NCBI GenBank assembly: GCA_018883265.1
Contig: VEQK01000004.1
Coordinates: forward strand, 1-64,000
Length of the DNA: 64,000 nt
Reading direction: 5' to 3'
From: Rhodocyclaceae bacterium
Lineage (GTDB): Bacteria; Pseudomonadota; Gammaproteobacteria; Burkholderiales; Rhodocyclaceae
Positions 34,083 to 47,070 of this stretch are shown here, piece after piece (within the stretch, counting starts at the first letter, position 1; each line of letters starts with the position of its first letter). Below the pieces are notes generated by a model. It was not told the DNA's origin, did not search any database, and saw only the letters and a program-made list of their open reading frames with translations. The position numbers and the translations under genes were made by a program.

Positions 34083-34997
34083 ATGAACGCGAAGAAACAA
34101 ACCCGTGGACTGGGGCGCGGTCTGGATGCCCTCCTCGGCGGTTCTAAACCGGCCGTCGCCGACAAAACGACCCCGGAAAAAACCGCTCATTCGTTGCCGG
34201 AGGTGCCGCGCACGCTGCCGGTGAGCGATCTGCAACCGGGCAAGTATCAGCCGCGCACCCGCATGGACGAAGCCAGCCTGAACGAGCTGGCCTCCTCCAT
34301 TGCCGCACAGGGTTTGGTGCAGCCGATTATCGTGCGCCCGCTGGGCGCCGGTGCATCAACACCGTACGAAATCATTGCAGGCGAACGCCGCTGGCGCGCA
34401 TCGCAAATCGCCGGCCTCAAAGAGGTGCCGGTGCATGTGCACCACATCCCCGATGAAGCGGCGTTGGCGATGGCGCTGATCGAGAACATCCAGCGCGAAG
34501 ATCTGAACCCGCTGGAAGAGGCGCAGGGCCTGCGTCGTTTGATCGACGAGTTTGAATTGACGCACCAGGAGGCGGCGGAGGCCGTGGGCCGTTCGCGATC
34601 GGCGGCGACTAACCTGTTACGTTTACTGGAGTTGGCGCTGCCGGTGCAAAACCTGCTGATGCAGAGCCGCCTCGATATGGGACATGCGCGAGCCTTGTTG
34701 GCGCTGACCGGAAGCGACCAGATTGCTGTGGCGCAGCAGGTGGTTTTGAAGGGCCTATCCGTGCGCGAAACCGAGGAGCTGGTGCGTCGGCACCTGAGCG
34801 GCAAAGCGCCGCCCAAGACGGGCGGCGCTGCGGCGAAGGCCGAAAGCGGCGACGTAGCGCGACTGTCGGAAAGGCTGGCAGATGCACTCGGCGCCGAGGT
34901 CAGGATTGCGGCGAACAAACGTGGCGCCGGCAAGATCACGATCAGCTTTCACAGCCTTGATCAGCTCGATGGGCTCATTGAGCGTTTTTCTGATTGA
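34083..34997 (+). CDS. parB: chromosome partitioning protein ParB
   Basis: KKQTRGLGRGLDALLGG; YEIIAGERRWRASQIAGLKEVPV; ALIENIQREDLNPLEEA; HTH AVGRSRSAATNLLRLLEL. Confidence 0.97.
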   Translation: MNAKKQTRGLGRGLDALLGGSKPAVADKTTPEKTAHSLPEVPRTLPVSDLQPGKYQPRTRMDEASLNELASSIAAQGLVQPIIVRPLGAGASTPYEIIAGERRWRASQIAGLKEVPVHVHHIPDEAALAMALIENIQREDLNPLEEAQGLRRLIDEFELTHQEAAEAVGRSRSAATNLLRLLELALPVQNLLMQSRLDMGHARALLALTGSDQIAVAQQVVLKGLSVRETEELVRRHLSGKAPPKTGGAAAKAESGDVARLSERLADALGAEVRIAANKRGAGKITISFHSLDQLDGLIERFSD

Positions 34998-35076
34998 CGG
35001 CCGCGAAAGCTGGTCGTATAGTTACGGCGTTTGAAGGCGCCTTGTTAGGCACAGCACACAAAGCGATGAGGTCACG

Positions 35077-35421
35077 GTGTTTAGAGTCATACGCCTGCAA
35101 CTGATCGCAACAACGATAGCTGTGGTTCTGGCCGGGTTGCTTGCAGGGGGACGTGGCAGCATTTCTGCCGCGATCGGAGGAGGGGCAGTTCTACTACCCA
35201 ATTTTCTGTTCGCGCTGAGATTGATGGCAGCGTCGGCCAATCGCGCAAGTGTGGCGACGGCCGGTCTGTTCATCGTCTACGAATTCCTCAAGCTGGCTTT
35301 CACACTGGTTTTGTTGGCGATCGCCATCGCGCTGTATGCGGACCTAAACTGGCCCAGCATGCTGCTCAGTATGGCGATTACCTTGCAGGTCAATTTTTTA
35401 GCATTGGCGAAAAGAACCTGA
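35077..35421 (+). CDS. atpI: ATP synthase subunit I
   Basis: Small membrane protein immediately 5' of atp[26 protein letters not shown]. Confidence 0.8.
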   Translation: MFRVIRLQLIATTIAVVLAGLLAGGRGSISAAIGGGAVLLPNFLFALRLMAASANRASVATAGLFIVYEFLKLAFTLVLLAIAIALYADLNWPSMLLSMAITLQVNFLALAKRT

Positions 35422-35422
35422 G

Positions 35423-36316
35423 ATGGCGACTGAAAACGTAGCGAACGCAGCGGCCCACAGCGGTCCGACCCAGGGTGAATACATTGTTCACCACCTGACG
35501 CACCTGAATACGACAGGTGAAGCGCAGAAATCGATCGTCGACTGGTCGGTGATCAACCTTGATTCCTTTATTTTTTCGACCGCGCTTGGCGTGATCGCCG
35601 TACTGCTGCTGTGGCTGGTCGCCAGCCGCGCCACCGCCGGCGTGCCGGGTCGCCTGCAGGCGGCCATCGAAGTGCTGGTCGAAATGGTGGCCGACCAGGC
35701 CAAGGGCATTATCCACGACGCCAAGTCGCGCCTTTTTGTTGCACCGCTGGCGCTGACTGTCTTCGTGTGGATCTTCTTCATGAACGCCATGGATCTGCTG
35801 CCGCTCGACGTGCTGCCGACCCTGTGGTCGCAATACTACGCAGCAACGGGCCATGACCCGCACCACGCTTACCTGCGTATCGTGCCGTCGGCCGACCTCA
35901 ACATCACGCTGGCCATGGCGCTGGGCGTACTGAGCGTCTGTCTGTACTACAACATCAAGATCAAGGGCATCGGCGGTTGGGTGCATGAATTGTTTGCCGC
36001 CCCGTTCGGTTCGCATCCGGTGCTGGCACCAATCAACTTTCTGATGCAGATGATTGAGTTCGCTGCAAAAACTATTTCGCACGGCATGCGGTTGTTCGGC
36101 AACATGTATGCTGGTGAGCTCGTGTTCATGCTGATCGCCCTGATGGGCGCGGCCTGGGCCGGAACGCATTCGCTGTCGGGTGGTCTGCTGTTCGCAGGAC
36201 ACGTGATTGCGGGTTCGATCTGGGCGATCTTCCACATCCTGATCATTACCCTGCAGGCATTCATTTTCATGATGCTGACGCTGGTGTATGTCGGCCAGGC
36301 TCACGAGTCGCACTAA
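35423..36316 (+). CDS. atpB: F0F1 ATP synthase subunit A
   Basis: [37 protein letters not shown]. Confidence 0.98.
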   Translation: MATENVANAAAHSGPTQGEYIVHHLTHLNTTGEAQKSIVDWSVINLDSFIFSTALGVIAVLLLWLVASRATAGVPGRLQAAIEVLVEMVADQAKGIIHDAKSRLFVAPLALTVFVWIFFMNAMDLLPLDVLPTLWSQYYAATGHDPHHAYLRIVPSADLNITLAMALGVLSVCLYYNIKIKGIGGWVHELFAAPFGSHPVLAPINFLMQMIEFAAKTISHGMRLFGNMYAGELVFMLIALMGAAWAGTHSLSGGLLFAGHVIAGSIWAIFHILIITLQAFIFMMLTLVYVGQAHESH

Positions 36317-36354
36317 TCCTTTCTGTAGTACCTTTTACTTTCGTAGTTTTTTAA

Positions 36355-36636
<282 letters not shown>

Positions 36637-36669
36637 TCCTGAACAACCTTTTTCAGGAGGGCTCGTAGC

Positions 36670-37140
36670 GTGAATCTAAACGCAACATTATTCGCCCAGC
36701 TCATCGTTTTCTTCATACTTGTATGGTTCTCGATGAAGTTCGTCTGGCCGCCGATCACGAAGGCGCTGGATGACCGTGCGAAAAAAATCGCTGACGGCCT
36801 GGCCGCGGCAGAACGTGGCAAGCATGAACTTGAGCTTGCCAGCAAGCGTTCCGCCGAGGTTGTTCGTGAAGGCAAAGAAAAATCGGCTGACGTCCTGGCT
36901 GCCGCTGAAAAGCGTGCTGTCCAGATCATTGAAGATGCCAAGGCCCAGGCCAAGGTTGAAGCTGACCGTATCGTGACTGCTGCACGTGCCGACGTCGAAC
37001 AGGAAGTCGTTCGCGCCCGCGAACAGCTTCGTGATCAAGTCGCTGCGCTGGCTGTCGCAGGTGCTGAAAAGATTCTCCGTAAGGAAATCAATGCAGGCGC
37101 CCACGCAGATATCCTGGTTGCCATCAAGCAAGGTCTGTAA
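36670..37140 (+). CDS. atpF: F0F1 ATP synthase subunit B
   Basis: [50 protein letters not shown]. Confidence 0.98.
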   Translation: MNLNATLFAQLIVFFILVWFSMKFVWPPITKALDDRAKKIADGLAAAERGKHELELASKRSAEVVREGKEKSADVLAAAEKRAVQIIEDAKAQAKVEADRIVTAARADVEQEVVRAREQLRDQVAALAVAGAEKILRKEINAGAHADILVAIKQGL

Positions 37141-37143
37141 CAA

Positions 37144-37680
37144 ATGGCTGAATCCCTCACTGTAGCCCGTCCTTACGCCGAAGCGGTTTTCCGCCTCGGC
37201 CGTGAGTCAAGCAAGCTGGCCGACTGGAGTGGTTGGCTGGGTCGCCTGTCGCTGATTGCCAATGAATCGGCAATGCAGGACTGCTTCGGCAACCCGAAGC
37301 TGAGCTCCCGCCAAGTCACCGATCTGGTGGTGGGCGTGCTGGGGGTGGAAGCCCCGCAGGCGCTGTCGCGTTTCATCGAGGTGCTTGCCGAAAACGGGCG
37401 CCTGACGCTCCTCCCCGAAATTCAGTCGCTTTTCGAAGAACTGAAGTCGGATGAAGAGGGTGTCAAAGAAGCACATATCGTGAGTGCCTTCCCGATGGAC
37501 GATGCCCAGGTCAAACAGGTCCTGCCTGTATTGGAACAGCATTTCTCTTCAAAGCTCAAGCCGCGCGTTACCGTGGATCCGTCGCTGATTGGCGGTGTCA
37601 AGGTTGAAGTCGGTGACGAGGTGTTTGACGCCTCAGTGCGTGGCCAGCTCGACGCAATGGCTGTCGCGTTAAAGAACTAG
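37144..37680 (+). CDS. atpH: F0F1 ATP synthase subunit delta
   Basis: TVARPYAEAVFRLG; C-terminal DPSLIGGVKVEVGDEVFDASVRGQLDAMAVAL. Confidence 0.97.
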   Translation: MAESLTVARPYAEAVFRLGRESSKLADWSGWLGRLSLIANESAMQDCFGNPKLSSRQVTDLVVGVLGVEAPQALSRFIEVLAENGRLTLLPEIQSLFEELKSDEEGVKEAHIVSAFPMDDAQVKQVLPVLEQHFSSKLKPRVTVDPSLIGGVKVEVGDEVFDASVRGQLDAMAVALKN

Positions 37681-37691
37681 GAGTTTTCTAA

Positions 37692-39230
37692 ATGCAACTG
37701 AATCCTTCCGAGATCAGCGAGCTGATCAAGAGCAAGATCGAGAACCTGAACCTGGGTGCTGAAACCCGGACGCAGGGTACGGTCGTATCGGTTACCGACG
37801 GCATTTGCCGCGTCCACGGTCTGGAAGACGTGATGCAGGGCGAAATGCTCGAGTTCCCGGGCGGCATCATGGGTATGGCCCTGAACCTGGAGCGCGACTC
37901 TGTCGGTGCGGTGGTTCTGGGTGAATATGAAAACATTTCGGAAGGCGACACCGTCAAGTGTACAGGCCGCATTCTGGAAGTGCCGGTGGGTCCGGAGCTG
38001 AAGGGTCGTGTCGTTAACGCCCTGGGTCAGCCGATCGACGGCAAAGGTCCGCTGGGTAACAAGCTGACCGACAAGATTGAAAAAGTTGCACCGGGCGTGA
38101 TTTGGCGTAAGTCGGTGTCGCAACCGCTGCAAACCGGTGTCAAGGCGATTGACGCCATGGTGCCGATCGGTCGTGGTCAGCGTGAACTGATCATTGGTGA
38201 CCGTCAGACCGGTAAGACCGCCGTCGCGGTTGACACCATCCTGAACCAGAAGGGTCAGGGCGTCACCTGTATCTACGTGGCTGTCGGCCAGAAGGCTTCG
38301 ACGATCGCCAACGTGGTGCGCACGCTGGAAGAGCACGGCGCGCTGGAGTACACCATCGTTGTCGCCGCGACCGCTTCGGATCCGGCGGCTATGCAGTTCA
38401 TCGCACCGTACGCCGGTTGCACGATGGGCGAATACTTCCGCGATATCGGTGAAGACGCGCTGATCATTTATGACGATCTGACCAAGCAAGCTTGGGCCTA
38501 TCGCCAAATTTCGCTGCTGCTGCGTCGTCCGCCGGGCCGCGAAGCCTACCCGGGTGATGTGTTCTATCTGCACTCGCGTCTGCTCGAGCGTGCTGCCCGC
38601 GTGAGCGAAGAGTACGTCGAGAAGCTGACCAATGGCGCCGTCAAGGGCAAGACCGGTTCGCTGACCGCGCTACCGGTGATTGAAACCCAGGCGGGTGACG
38701 TTTCGGCCTTCGTTCCGACCAACGTCATTTCGATTACCGATGGCCAGATCTTCCTGGAAACCGACCTCTTCAACGCAGGTATCCGTCCGGCCATTAACGC
38801 CGGTATCTCGGTGTCGCGCGTAGGTGGTGCTGCCCAGACCAAGATCATCAAGAAGCTGTCGGGCGGTATCCGTACTGACCTCGCCCAGTATCGTGAACTG
38901 GCTGCCTTCGCGCAGTTCGCTTCGGACCTGGACGATGCAACACGCAACCAGCTTGAGCGTGGTCGCCGCGTTGTGGAAGTGCTGAAGCAGCCGCAGTACG
39001 AGCCGCTAAGTATCTCGAAGCAAGCCGTGGTGCTCTACACGATCACCCGTGGCTATGCCGATGATGTGGAAGTGCCGCGTGTACTGGAGTTCACACGTAG
39101 CCTGATCAGCGACATCGAACACAAGAACGTCGCACTGCTCGACAAGATGGAGCAGACCAAGGATCTGGACGCTGATTCGGAGAAAGCACTCGTTGCTGCC
39201 ATCGAAGCATTCAAGTCTGCTTGGGTTTGA
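37692..39230 (+). CDS. atpA: F0F1 ATP synthase subunit alpha
   Basis: [43 protein letters not shown]. Confidence 0.99.
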   Translation: MQLNPSEISELIKSKIENLNLGAETRTQGTVVSVTDGICRVHGLEDVMQGEMLEFPGGIMGMALNLERDSVGAVVLGEYENISEGDTVKCTGRILEVPVGPELKGRVVNALGQPIDGKGPLGNKLTDKIEKVAPGVIWRKSVSQPLQTGVKAIDAMVPIGRGQRELIIGDRQTGKTAVAVDTILNQKGQGVTCIYVAVGQKASTIANVVRTLEEHGALEYTIVVAATASDPAAMQFIAPYAGCTMGEYFRDIGEDALIIYDDLTKQAWAYRQISLLLRRPPGREAYPGDVFYLHSRLLERAARVSEEYVEKLTNGAVKGKTGSLTALPVIETQAGDVSAFVPTNVISITDGQIFLETDLFNAGIRPAINAGISVSRVGGAAQTKIIKKLSGGIRTDLAQYRELAAFAQFASDLDDATRNQLERGRRVVEVLKQPQYEPLSISKQAVVLYTITRGYADDVEVPRVLEFTRSLISDIEHKNVALLDKMEQTKDLDADSEKALVAAIEAFKSAWV

Positions 39231-39244
39231 TCTAGGAGAGCGCC

Positions 39245-40108
39245 ATGCCAAGCGGCAAGGAAATCCGTACTAAGATCAAAAGCGTAGAAAACACGCGGAA
39301 GATCACCAAAGCCATGGAGATGGTGGCGGCATCCAAAATGCGTAAAGCGCAGGATCGGATGCTCAAAGCCCGTCCCTATGGCGAAAAGATCCGCCGCGTC
39401 GCCGCGCACCTTTCGCACGCACTGTCGGAGTACCGTCATCCGTTCCTCGAGAAGCGCGACCAGATCAAAAAGGTCGGCATCATTCTCGTGACATCGGACA
39501 AGGGGCTCTGCGGCGGCTTGAACACCAACGTTCTACGTCAGCTCGTGAACAAAATGCGCGAGCTTGAGGGCAGGAACGTGAAGGTTCAGCTGACCGCGAT
39601 TGGTAGCAAGGGTCTCGCATTCCTCCAGCGTAACGGCGCTGACCTCGTGTCTGAAGTGACCGGTCTGGGTGACAATCCGCACATCGATAGCCTGATCGGG
39701 CCGATCAAGGTGCAGATTGACGCCTTTAACGCCGGTGAGATCGACGAGCTACATGTTGCCTACACCCGCTTCGTGAACACGATGCGTCAGGAGCCTGTCG
39801 TTGAGCAGTTGCTGCCGCTGTCAGGTGACGCGGTTGGGTCTGCCAAAACGAGCTGGGACTACGTCTACGAGCCGGATGCCAAGTCCGTGATCGATGATCT
39901 GCTGGTGCGTTATCTCGAGGCGCTGGTTTACCAGTCCGTCGCCGAGAACATCGCATCGGAACAAAGTGCCCGGATGGTGGCCATGAAGGCTGCTTCCGAT
40001 AATGCTAAAAACGTAATTGAAGAGCTGAAACTGGTCTATAACAAGACCCGTCAGGCAGCGATTACGAAAGAGCTGTCCGAGATCGTCAGCGGCGCAGCAG
40101 CGGTTTGA
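39245..40108 (+). CDS. atpG: F0F1 ATP synthase subunit gamma
   Basis: [53 protein letters not shown]. Confidence 0.99.
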   Translation: MPSGKEIRTKIKSVENTRKITKAMEMVAASKMRKAQDRMLKARPYGEKIRRVAAHLSHALSEYRHPFLEKRDQIKKVGIILVTSDKGLCGGLNTNVLRQLVNKMRELEGRNVKVQLTAIGSKGLAFLQRNGADLVSEVTGLGDNPHIDSLIGPIKVQIDAFNAGEIDELHVAYTRFVNTMRQEPVVEQLLPLSGDAVGSAKTSWDYVYEPDAKSVIDDLLVRYLEALVYQSVAENIASEQSARMVAMKAASDNAKNVIEELKLVYNKTRQAAITKELSEIVSGAAAV

Positions 40109-40117
40109 TTTTTTTAG

Positions 40118-41536
<1,419 letters not shown>

Positions 41537-41553
41537 TCCACAGTTCCATTCCC

Positions 41554-41577
41554 CCGCCGCGTTTCAAGACGCGGCGG
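41554..41577. other. 9-bp perfect GC-rich stem-loop in the atpD-atpC intergenic region, just before the atpC RBS
   Basis: CCGCCGCGT-ttcaag-ACGCGGCGG followed by atcaggagcaaatATG. Confidence 0.85.
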
Positions 41578-41590
41578 ATCAGGAGCAAAT

Positions 41591-42010
41591 ATGGCATTAA
41601 GAATTCATGTAGACGTCGTCAGTGCCGAAGAGAAAATTTTCTCGGGCGAAGCTGATCACGTGGTGCTGCCGGGTGAGTCTGGCGAGCTGGGTATCTGGCC
41701 ACGCCACACCCCGCTGCTGACGCGCATCCGTCCGGGCGCCGTACGCATCAAACTGCCGGAAGGTGGCGAAGAATTCGTCTACGTTTCCGGTGGCATGCTG
41801 GAAGTGCAACCGACCATGGTCACCGTGCTGGCAGATACCGCCATCCGCGCCCATGATCTGGACGAAGCACGCGCCGTGCAAGCCAAGAAGGCGGCCGAAG
41901 AAACCCTGCAAAATCGTAGTGCCGACATGGACTACGCCAAGGCCGAGGCCGAATTGGCCGACGCTGTTGGGCAGCTGGCCGCCATCAAGAAGCTGCGCAT
42001 CCGTCAGTAA
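41591..42010 (+). CDS. atpC: F0F1 ATP synthase subunit epsilon
   Basis: [47 protein letters not shown]. Confidence 0.98.
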   Translation: MALRIHVDVVSAEEKIFSGEADHVVLPGESGELGIWPRHTPLLTRIRPGAVRIKLPEGGEEFVYVSGGMLEVQPTMVTVLADTAIRAHDLDEARAVQAKKAAEETLQNRSADMDYAKAEAELADAVGQLAAIKKLRIRQ

Positions 42011-42032
42011 GCGCTACAAGCAACATCAAAAG

Positions 42033-42066
42033 AACAAGGCCACCTTCGGGTGGCCTTGTTTTTTAT
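42033..42066 (+). terminator. Rho-independent terminator of the atp operon
   Basis: AACAAGGCCACC-ttcg-GGTGGCCTTGTT then TTTTAT; 12-bp perfect stem with UUCG loop. Confidence 0.95.
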
Positions 42067-42078
42067 GCTCGTCAAAAC

Positions 42079-42660
42079 TCAACGGCCGAGGCGTTCTACG
42101 CGTTGCTGAAGTCTGGCCACATCGTTACGCAGTGTATCTACCTCAGACATAAACCCCGCAACCTCTTCGTTGGGGACAATAACGGAATGGCCTTCAGCCA
42201 CATGCTCCGAAAATTGATCCTTCAAACGTGCCGTTAGCTGTTCTGCACCTTGTTTGAGGCTATAGAAAATGCCCATGGCGCGATGCGCAGCGATGTCACC
42301 GATTTTGCTGGCCAGAAAGGCTTCGGGGTCGGGCCGGATGTTATCCAGCACATCGTTGACTGCATTGGCGAGATCAATATTGCCGCGAATCTTGGCCGCT
42401 TTCAGAATGCCGTGTCGCCCATGGCTGATGAATCGGGATGCCGCATCCGATGGGAGATCAATAGAGAGGCTGGGTTCGTCCTCACCAAAGGCTTCGTGCG
42501 CAGCCAGCAAGCCATTCGGTTCGATGGTGTAGCGTAGGAGGGGTTTGTCGGCTAGGGCGATACGCACCGTGGAGCCGGCAAAGGTAGCGAGCCGGCTCAT
42601 GGCCCAGGGGTCATCGCTGAGAGCCCGGTTTATGACGGGAAGCGACAGGCTATTCAGCAT
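42079..42660 (-). CDS. ubiJ: ubiquinone biosynthesis accessory factor UbiJ (SCP2 domain)
   Basis: SCP2-like region IRGNIDLANAVNDVLDNIRPDPEAFLASKIGDIAAHR; adjacent to ubiE. Confidence 0.85.
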   Translation of the reverse strand: MLNSLSLPVINRALSDDPWAMSRLATFAGSTVRIALADKPLLRYTIEPNGLLAAHEAFGEDEPSLSIDLPSDAASRFISHGRHGILKAAKIRGNIDLANAVNDVLDNIRPDPEAFLASKIGDIAAHRAMGIFYSLKQGAEQLTARLKDQFSEHVAEGHSVIVPNEEVAGFMSEVDTLRNDVARLQQRVERLGR

Positions 42661-42671
42661 CTGCGGTGCCG

Positions 42672-43427
42672 TCAGAACTTATCACCAATATGGAGCGCAA
42701 CCACGCCCCCGGTGAGGTTGTGGTAATGCACACGATCAAAACCCACGCCTTCCATCATCTGCTTCAGCGTTTCCTGATCCGGGTGCATGCGGATCGATTC
42801 AGCCAGGTAGCGGTAACTGTCGGAGTCATTAGCGACCACCTTGCCCACACGGGGAATGACCTGGAAAGAATAGAAATCGTAAATCGGTGCCAGCAGCGGC
42901 GTGACTTTGGAAAACTCCAGAACCATCAGTTTGCCGCCGGGCTTGAGGACGCGGCGCATCTCGGCCAGCGCACCATCTTTATGCGTCATATTGCGCAGAC
43001 CAAAAGCCACCGTCACGATATCGAAGTAGCCATCCGGAAACGGCAGTTTCTCGGCGTCGCATTGGGCGGTTTTAACCACGGTGCCATCGTTCAGCAAGCG
43101 ATCACGACCACAAGTCAGCATGGCGTTGTTGATGTCGGTCAGCCAGACTTCGCCGCTCGGTCCCACCTTCTTGCTAAAGGCCTTGGCCAGGTCGCCGGTA
43201 CCGCCTGCGATATCCAGAACCTTCATGCCGGGCTTCGCACCGCTGCGAGAGATGGTGATGATCTTCCACAGACGATGCAGCCCACCTGACATCAGATCGT
43301 TCATGACATCGTATTTGGTGGCGACCGAATCAAAGACCTGGCGCACACGACCCGCCTTTTCGCGCTCATCAACTGTTTCGTAACCGAAATGCGTGGTCTG
43401 GGATGAATGCTTATCTTGTTGAGTCAC
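42672..43427 (-). CDS. ubiE: bifunctional demethylmenaquinone/2-methoxy-6-polyprenyl-benzoquinol methyltransferase UbiE
   Basis: [71 protein letters not shown] start at 43427 inferred. Confidence 0.96.
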   Translation of the reverse strand: MTQQDKHSSQTTHFGYETVDEREKAGRVRQVFDSVATKYDVMNDLMSGGLHRLWKIITISRSGAKPGMKVLDIAGGTGDLAKAFSKKVGPSGEVWLTDINNAMLTCGRDRLLNDGTVVKTAQCDAEKLPFPDGYFDIVTVAFGLRNMTHKDGALAEMRRVLKPGGKLMVLEFSKVTPLLAPIYDFYSFQVIPRVGKVVANDSDSYRYLAESIRMHPDQETLKQMMEGVGFDRVHYHNLTGGVVALHIGDKF

Positions 43428-43428
43428 G

Positions 43429-43803
43429 TTATGCCTTGCGCGTATGACCGGCCGCTTGAAGCCGTTGTAAATAAGTTTGCCAGAGTGCCTGATGCTGGGT
43501 GGCGAATTCGTGGAGGATGTCCCAAGAGTATAGACCGCTGTCGTGCCCATCGGAAAAGATGAGCTTCACGGCGTAATTTCCCACCGGCTCAATCCCGGTG
43601 ATGGAGACATCTTCCTTACCGACTTGAAGGACTTCGTTGCCCTGTCCGTGGCCGCGAACCTCGGCTGACGGCGAGTAAACCCTGAGGAATTCGGCGCTCA
43701 GAGTGACTTCGCCGAGATCTGCGTAGTTCAGAACCAGAGTTTGACCACCAGAACGTAGTCGCAGTTCTTCTGGGACTGGAGTGTTGTTCTGTAGACCAGC
43801 CAT
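43429..43803 (-). CDS. DUF971 family protein
   Basis: [61 protein letters not shown]. Confidence 0.92.
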   Translation of the reverse strand: MAGLQNNTPVPEELRLRSGGQTLVLNYADLGEVTLSAEFLRVYSPSAEVRGHGQGNEVLQVGKEDVSITGIEPVGNYAVKLIFSDGHDSGLYSWDILHEFATQHQALWQTYLQRLQAAGHTRKA

Positions 43804-46409
43804 TATTCTTTTGCGCTGGCTGCTTTCTTAGCGGCCGGTTTTTTTGCCGCAGCTTTTTTAGCAGGCGCCTTCGTCGCTTTCTTGGCTGCCGGTTTTTTCA
43901 CGGCTGTCTTTTTCACTGGTTCAGCAGCATCACCCGTGGCCTTGGCTTTGGCGGGCGCTTTCGTTGCTGCCTTCTTCTCAGGCCGCGGTTCAAACTCGAA
44001 GCCAACTTTGCCGTCGTTGCCGAGGGCCAGGAACGCCGAGAATTTGCGGCGGGTCCGTGCCGAGACAAACTCTTTGAGCAGATCGGTCTTGCCGCTGGTG
44101 AGTAGTTTCGACATTTGTTCGGCGTCGATGGGCTGCTGCAGAATGATCTGGCCAGAGCGGAAGGTACAGCTCTTTTCCGGGCCGACCGACTTTTCGCAGA
44201 CGTAGGACGTGACGTACGGATAAATGTTGGCCGCACATTTGGGGCATTTGCCGACGCTGGCGACGCCCGAGAAATCCACGGGTTCGGTGGATGCATCATC
44301 GGATTGGCCAAAGTCGAACGCCGGTTGGTGCTCGTCATTGAGTTTGATCAGGGCGGCGAATGGGCGCCCCATCTTATTGCGGAAGCCATTGAGCGGGCCA
44401 ACCTGGCGCTCTTTGATGAGCGTTTCGATTTCGGCGGGCTCGAACTGGCGACCAGCGACGGTTTTCCACAAACCGTAATCGCAGCTGCCGCACTGGAACT
44501 TTTTGTAGGTTTCTTTGATGACACCGCCGCACTTGGGGCACGGTGTGGTCAAAGTGCCGAAGTCACCGGGGATGGTGTCGTGTTCGTAGTTCTTGGCCTT
44601 GGCGACCATGTCTTCGGTCATCTGGGCGATTTCGGCCATGAACTGTTTGCGTGAGAGTTCGCCGCGCTCCATGCTGCCCAGTTTGGATTCCCATTCGCCA
44701 GTGAGTTCTGGCGAAGTGAGTGCCGTGACGCCCAGGCCGTTGAGCAGGGTCATCAGGTTGAAGGCTTTCGCCATCGGGATCAGTTCTCGGCCTTCGCGTA
44801 GCAGATACTGCTCGGTGAGCAGCCCTTCGATGATCTGGGCGCGGGTGGCCGGCGTTCCTAGCCCACGACCCGCCATCGCGGCGCGAAGTTCGTCATCATC
44901 GATGCGTTTACCGGCGCTCTCCATGGCGGAGAGCAGCGTGGCTTCGGAATAGCGTGCAGGCGGGCGGGTAGCCGAGGCTTTAAGGCGCACGTCTTCGGTT
45001 TTGACTGTTTCGCCGTCGGTCACAGCCGGCAGGTTGGTTTCTTCATCGCTCTCTTCTTTGCCGTAGATGGTGAGCCAGCCCTTTTTGACCAGGACCTTAC
45101 CCTCGGTCTTGAAGGGGTGCTTGCCGACACGGGTGATGCGGGTGGTGACCAGGTATTCGGCGGCCGGGTAGAAGACCGAGAGGAAACGACGCACCACGAA
45201 ATCGTAGAGCTTGGCTTCGACGTCCGACAGGCTCTTGGGTACGGTGCCGGTCGGGATGATGGCGAAGTGATCCGAGATCTTGGTGTTGTTGAAAATACGC
45301 TTGTTTGGTTTGACCCAGCCCTCTTTGACGATTTCGTTGGCGAAGGGGGCGTATAGATCCGGTAGGCCGGCCAATACATTGTGTACGGTCGGCAAATAAT
45401 CTTCTGGCAGGGCGCGCGAATCGGTCCGTGGGTAGGTCAGAACCTTGTGCTTTTCATAGAGCGCCTGGGCGATTGACAGCGTGGTTTTGGCGGAGAAGCC
45501 AAAGCGCGTGTTCGCCTCACGTTGCAAGCTTGTTAGATCAAATAGCAGGGGAGATAGCCGATTTTCCGGTTTGGCGGTGTCAGTCACGACTCCCGGCTTG
45601 CCGAGGCACTCTCCGCGGATCGATTCGGCTTCCTGTTCCTGCCACAGACGCTCGGCGCGGGCGTGTTCATCCTCGCCCTTTTTGAAACTTTCATCGAACC
45701 AGCGGCCGGTGTAAGACCCACCCGCCGCCTCGAATTCGCCCTCGACTTCCCAGTAGTTACGGGGCACAAAGGCGCGGATTTCTTTTTCACGTTCCACCAC
45801 TAGCGACAGGGTCGGGGTCTGCACACGGCCGACGGTGGTGAGGTGAAAACCGCCCGTCTTCGAGTTGAACGCGGTCATGGCACGGGTGCCATTGATACCC
45901 ACCAGCCAGTCGGATTCCGAACGGCAAACGGCGGCATCGCCCAGGCCCTGCATCTCGGCGCCATCGCGCAGATGCTTGAAGCCGTCCTGGATGGCTTCCT
46001 TGGTCATCGATTGCAGCCACAGGCGCTGGATGGGCACTTTGGCCTTGGCGTACTGGGCAATGTAATTAAAGATGAGCTCGCCCTCGCGTCCCGCGTCACA
46101 CGCGTTGATCAGGCCGTCGATATCCTTGCGGCGGAGCAGCTTCTGCAGCACTTTCAGGCGGGGGGCCGATTTTTCGATAGGCTGCAGATCAAAATGGGGT
46201 GGGATCACGGGCAGGTGGGCAAACGTCCATTTACCACGTTTGACTTCGAACTCTTCCGGGCAGATCAGCGCCAGCAGGTGACCCACGGCCGACGATAGAA
46301 CGTAGTCGTCGCTTTCATAATAGTCATCATGCTTGGTAAAGCCGCCGAGCGCTTTAGAAATGTCCAGAGCGACAGAAGGTTTCTCGGCGATGATCAGCTT
46401 TTTGCCCAT
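43803..46409 (-). CDS. topB: DNA topoisomerase III with C-terminal zinc ribbons and Lys/Ala-rich tail
   Basis: MGKKLIIAEKPSVALDISKALGG; LTYPRTDSRALPEDYL active Tyr; CPKCGGVIKETYKKFQCGSC; tail KKATKAPAKKAAAKKPAAKKAASAKE. Confidence 0.95.
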   Translation of the reverse strand: MGKKLIIAEKPSVALDISKALGGFTKHDDYYESDDYVLSSAVGHLLALICPEEFEVKRGKWTFAHLPVIPPHFDLQPIEKSAPRLKVLQKLLRRKDIDGLINACDAGREGELIFNYIAQYAKAKVPIQRLWLQSMTKEAIQDGFKHLRDGAEMQGLGDAAVCRSESDWLVGINGTRAMTAFNSKTGGFHLTTVGRVQTPTLSLVVEREKEIRAFVPRNYWEVEGEFEAAGGSYTGRWFDESFKKGEDEHARAERLWQEQEAESIRGECLGKPGVVTDTAKPENRLSPLLFDLTSLQREANTRFGFSAKTTLSIAQALYEKHKVLTYPRTDSRALPEDYLPTVHNVLAGLPDLYAPFANEIVKEGWVKPNKRIFNNTKISDHFAIIPTGTVPKSLSDVEAKLYDFVVRRFLSVFYPAAEYLVTTRITRVGKHPFKTEGKVLVKKGWLTIYGKEESDEETNLPAVTDGETVKTEDVRLKASATRPPARYSEATLLSAMESAGKRIDDDELRAAMAGRGLGTPATRAQIIEGLLTEQYLLREGRELIPMAKAFNLMTLLNGLGVTALTSPELTGEWESKLGSMERGELSRKQFMAEIAQMTEDMVAKAKNYEHDTIPGDFGTLTTPCPKCGGVIKETYKKFQCGSCDYGLWKTVAGRQFEPAEIETLIKERQVGPLNGFRNKMGRPFAALIKLNDEHQPAFDFGQSDDASTEPVDFSGVASVGKCPKCAANIYPYVTSYVCEKSVGPEKSCTFRSGQIILQQPIDAEQMSKLLTSGKTDLLKEFVSARTRRKFSAFLALGNDGKVGFEFEPRPEKKAATKAPAKAKATGDAAEPVKKTAVKKPAAKKATKAPAKKAAAKKPAAKKAASAKE

Positions 46410-46564
46410 GGGGTGACGTCTCGTCTCGACAGCTGATGGGGCGGCCTCACAGCCGGTTCCGCTATCCGGTAATTGGTGGGTGGCGGACGTCCGGAGATGC
46501 CGCCTAACCGCCGCATCATAGGAGGGCTTGCCGGGATTGGCAAGCCGATCGGCCCCAGAGGGGG

Positions 46565-47026
46565 TTAGTTGTATACGGGGTTGGCTTCGTCGAGCAGGGT
46601 TTCGACCAGCAGACAATCGACCGCCTGATTGCGGCTCCAGAGCACCATCAGCACGATGATCTTGAAGTGTTCTAGCGTCAGATCGTCCATAGCCATGGCG
46701 CGGTCGATGATGAGTTCACGCAGGTCGGCCGGTACCGCGTTCTGCTGTTCCAGCGCCCACAGGTAGTTCAGGCAGTCGGCACCCAGGTGCTCATATTCCC
46801 GATCGGTGTAGATGCGAATTGCCTCAACAGAGGGTAAGGCCACTGCCCGGTGGCGCTCACCGGCAAGACCGGCCAGCCAGCCGAAGGCTTCGTCAATTTC
46901 CTCTCGTTCGAAACCTGCTTCGATCAGGCTTTCAGAGAGGGGTTCCGCATCCAGCTGGATGGTCTGCTGTTCGCTATTGCCAAGTTCTTCAAAGTGTTCG
47001 AATAGATAAACCAGAATATCGAGCAT
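46565..47026 (-). CDS. smg: DUF494 family protein Smg
   Basis: MLDILVYLFEHF start and position between dprA and topA-type gene. Confidence 0.9.
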   Translation of the reverse strand: MLDILVYLFEHFEELGNSEQQTIQLDAEPLSESLIEAGFEREEIDEAFGWLAGLAGERHRAVALPSVEAIRIYTDREYEHLGADCLNYLWALEQQNAVPADLRELIIDRAMAMDDLTLEHFKIIVLMVLWSRNQAVDCLLVETLLDEANPVYN

Positions 47027-47070
47027 GGTGGCAACCTAAGCGTGGGTGAATCAATGAGCTGCTGTAGTCA

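Noticed and set aside
35390-36313. 307-aa antisense ORF opposite atpB
   Set aside because: Mirrors atpB almost exactly; His/Gln-rich, no recognisable domain; shadow ORF.
37677-38573. 298-aa antisense ORF opposite atpA (and similar 39821-40726 opposite atpG/atpD)
   Set aside because: Complete overlap with highly conserved ATP synthase genes; no RBS or domain support.
43882-43960. Low-complexity repeats at the 3' end of topB (KKAxAKKPA)
   Set aside because: Lys/Ala-rich tails on DNA-binding proteins are common in betaproteobacteria; coding, not an independent DNA repeat.
46410-46616. 69-aa N-terminal extension of TopB
   Set aside because: Canonical topoisomerase III start MGKKLIIAEKPS at 46409; upstream translation is Arg/Pro-rich with no conservation signal.
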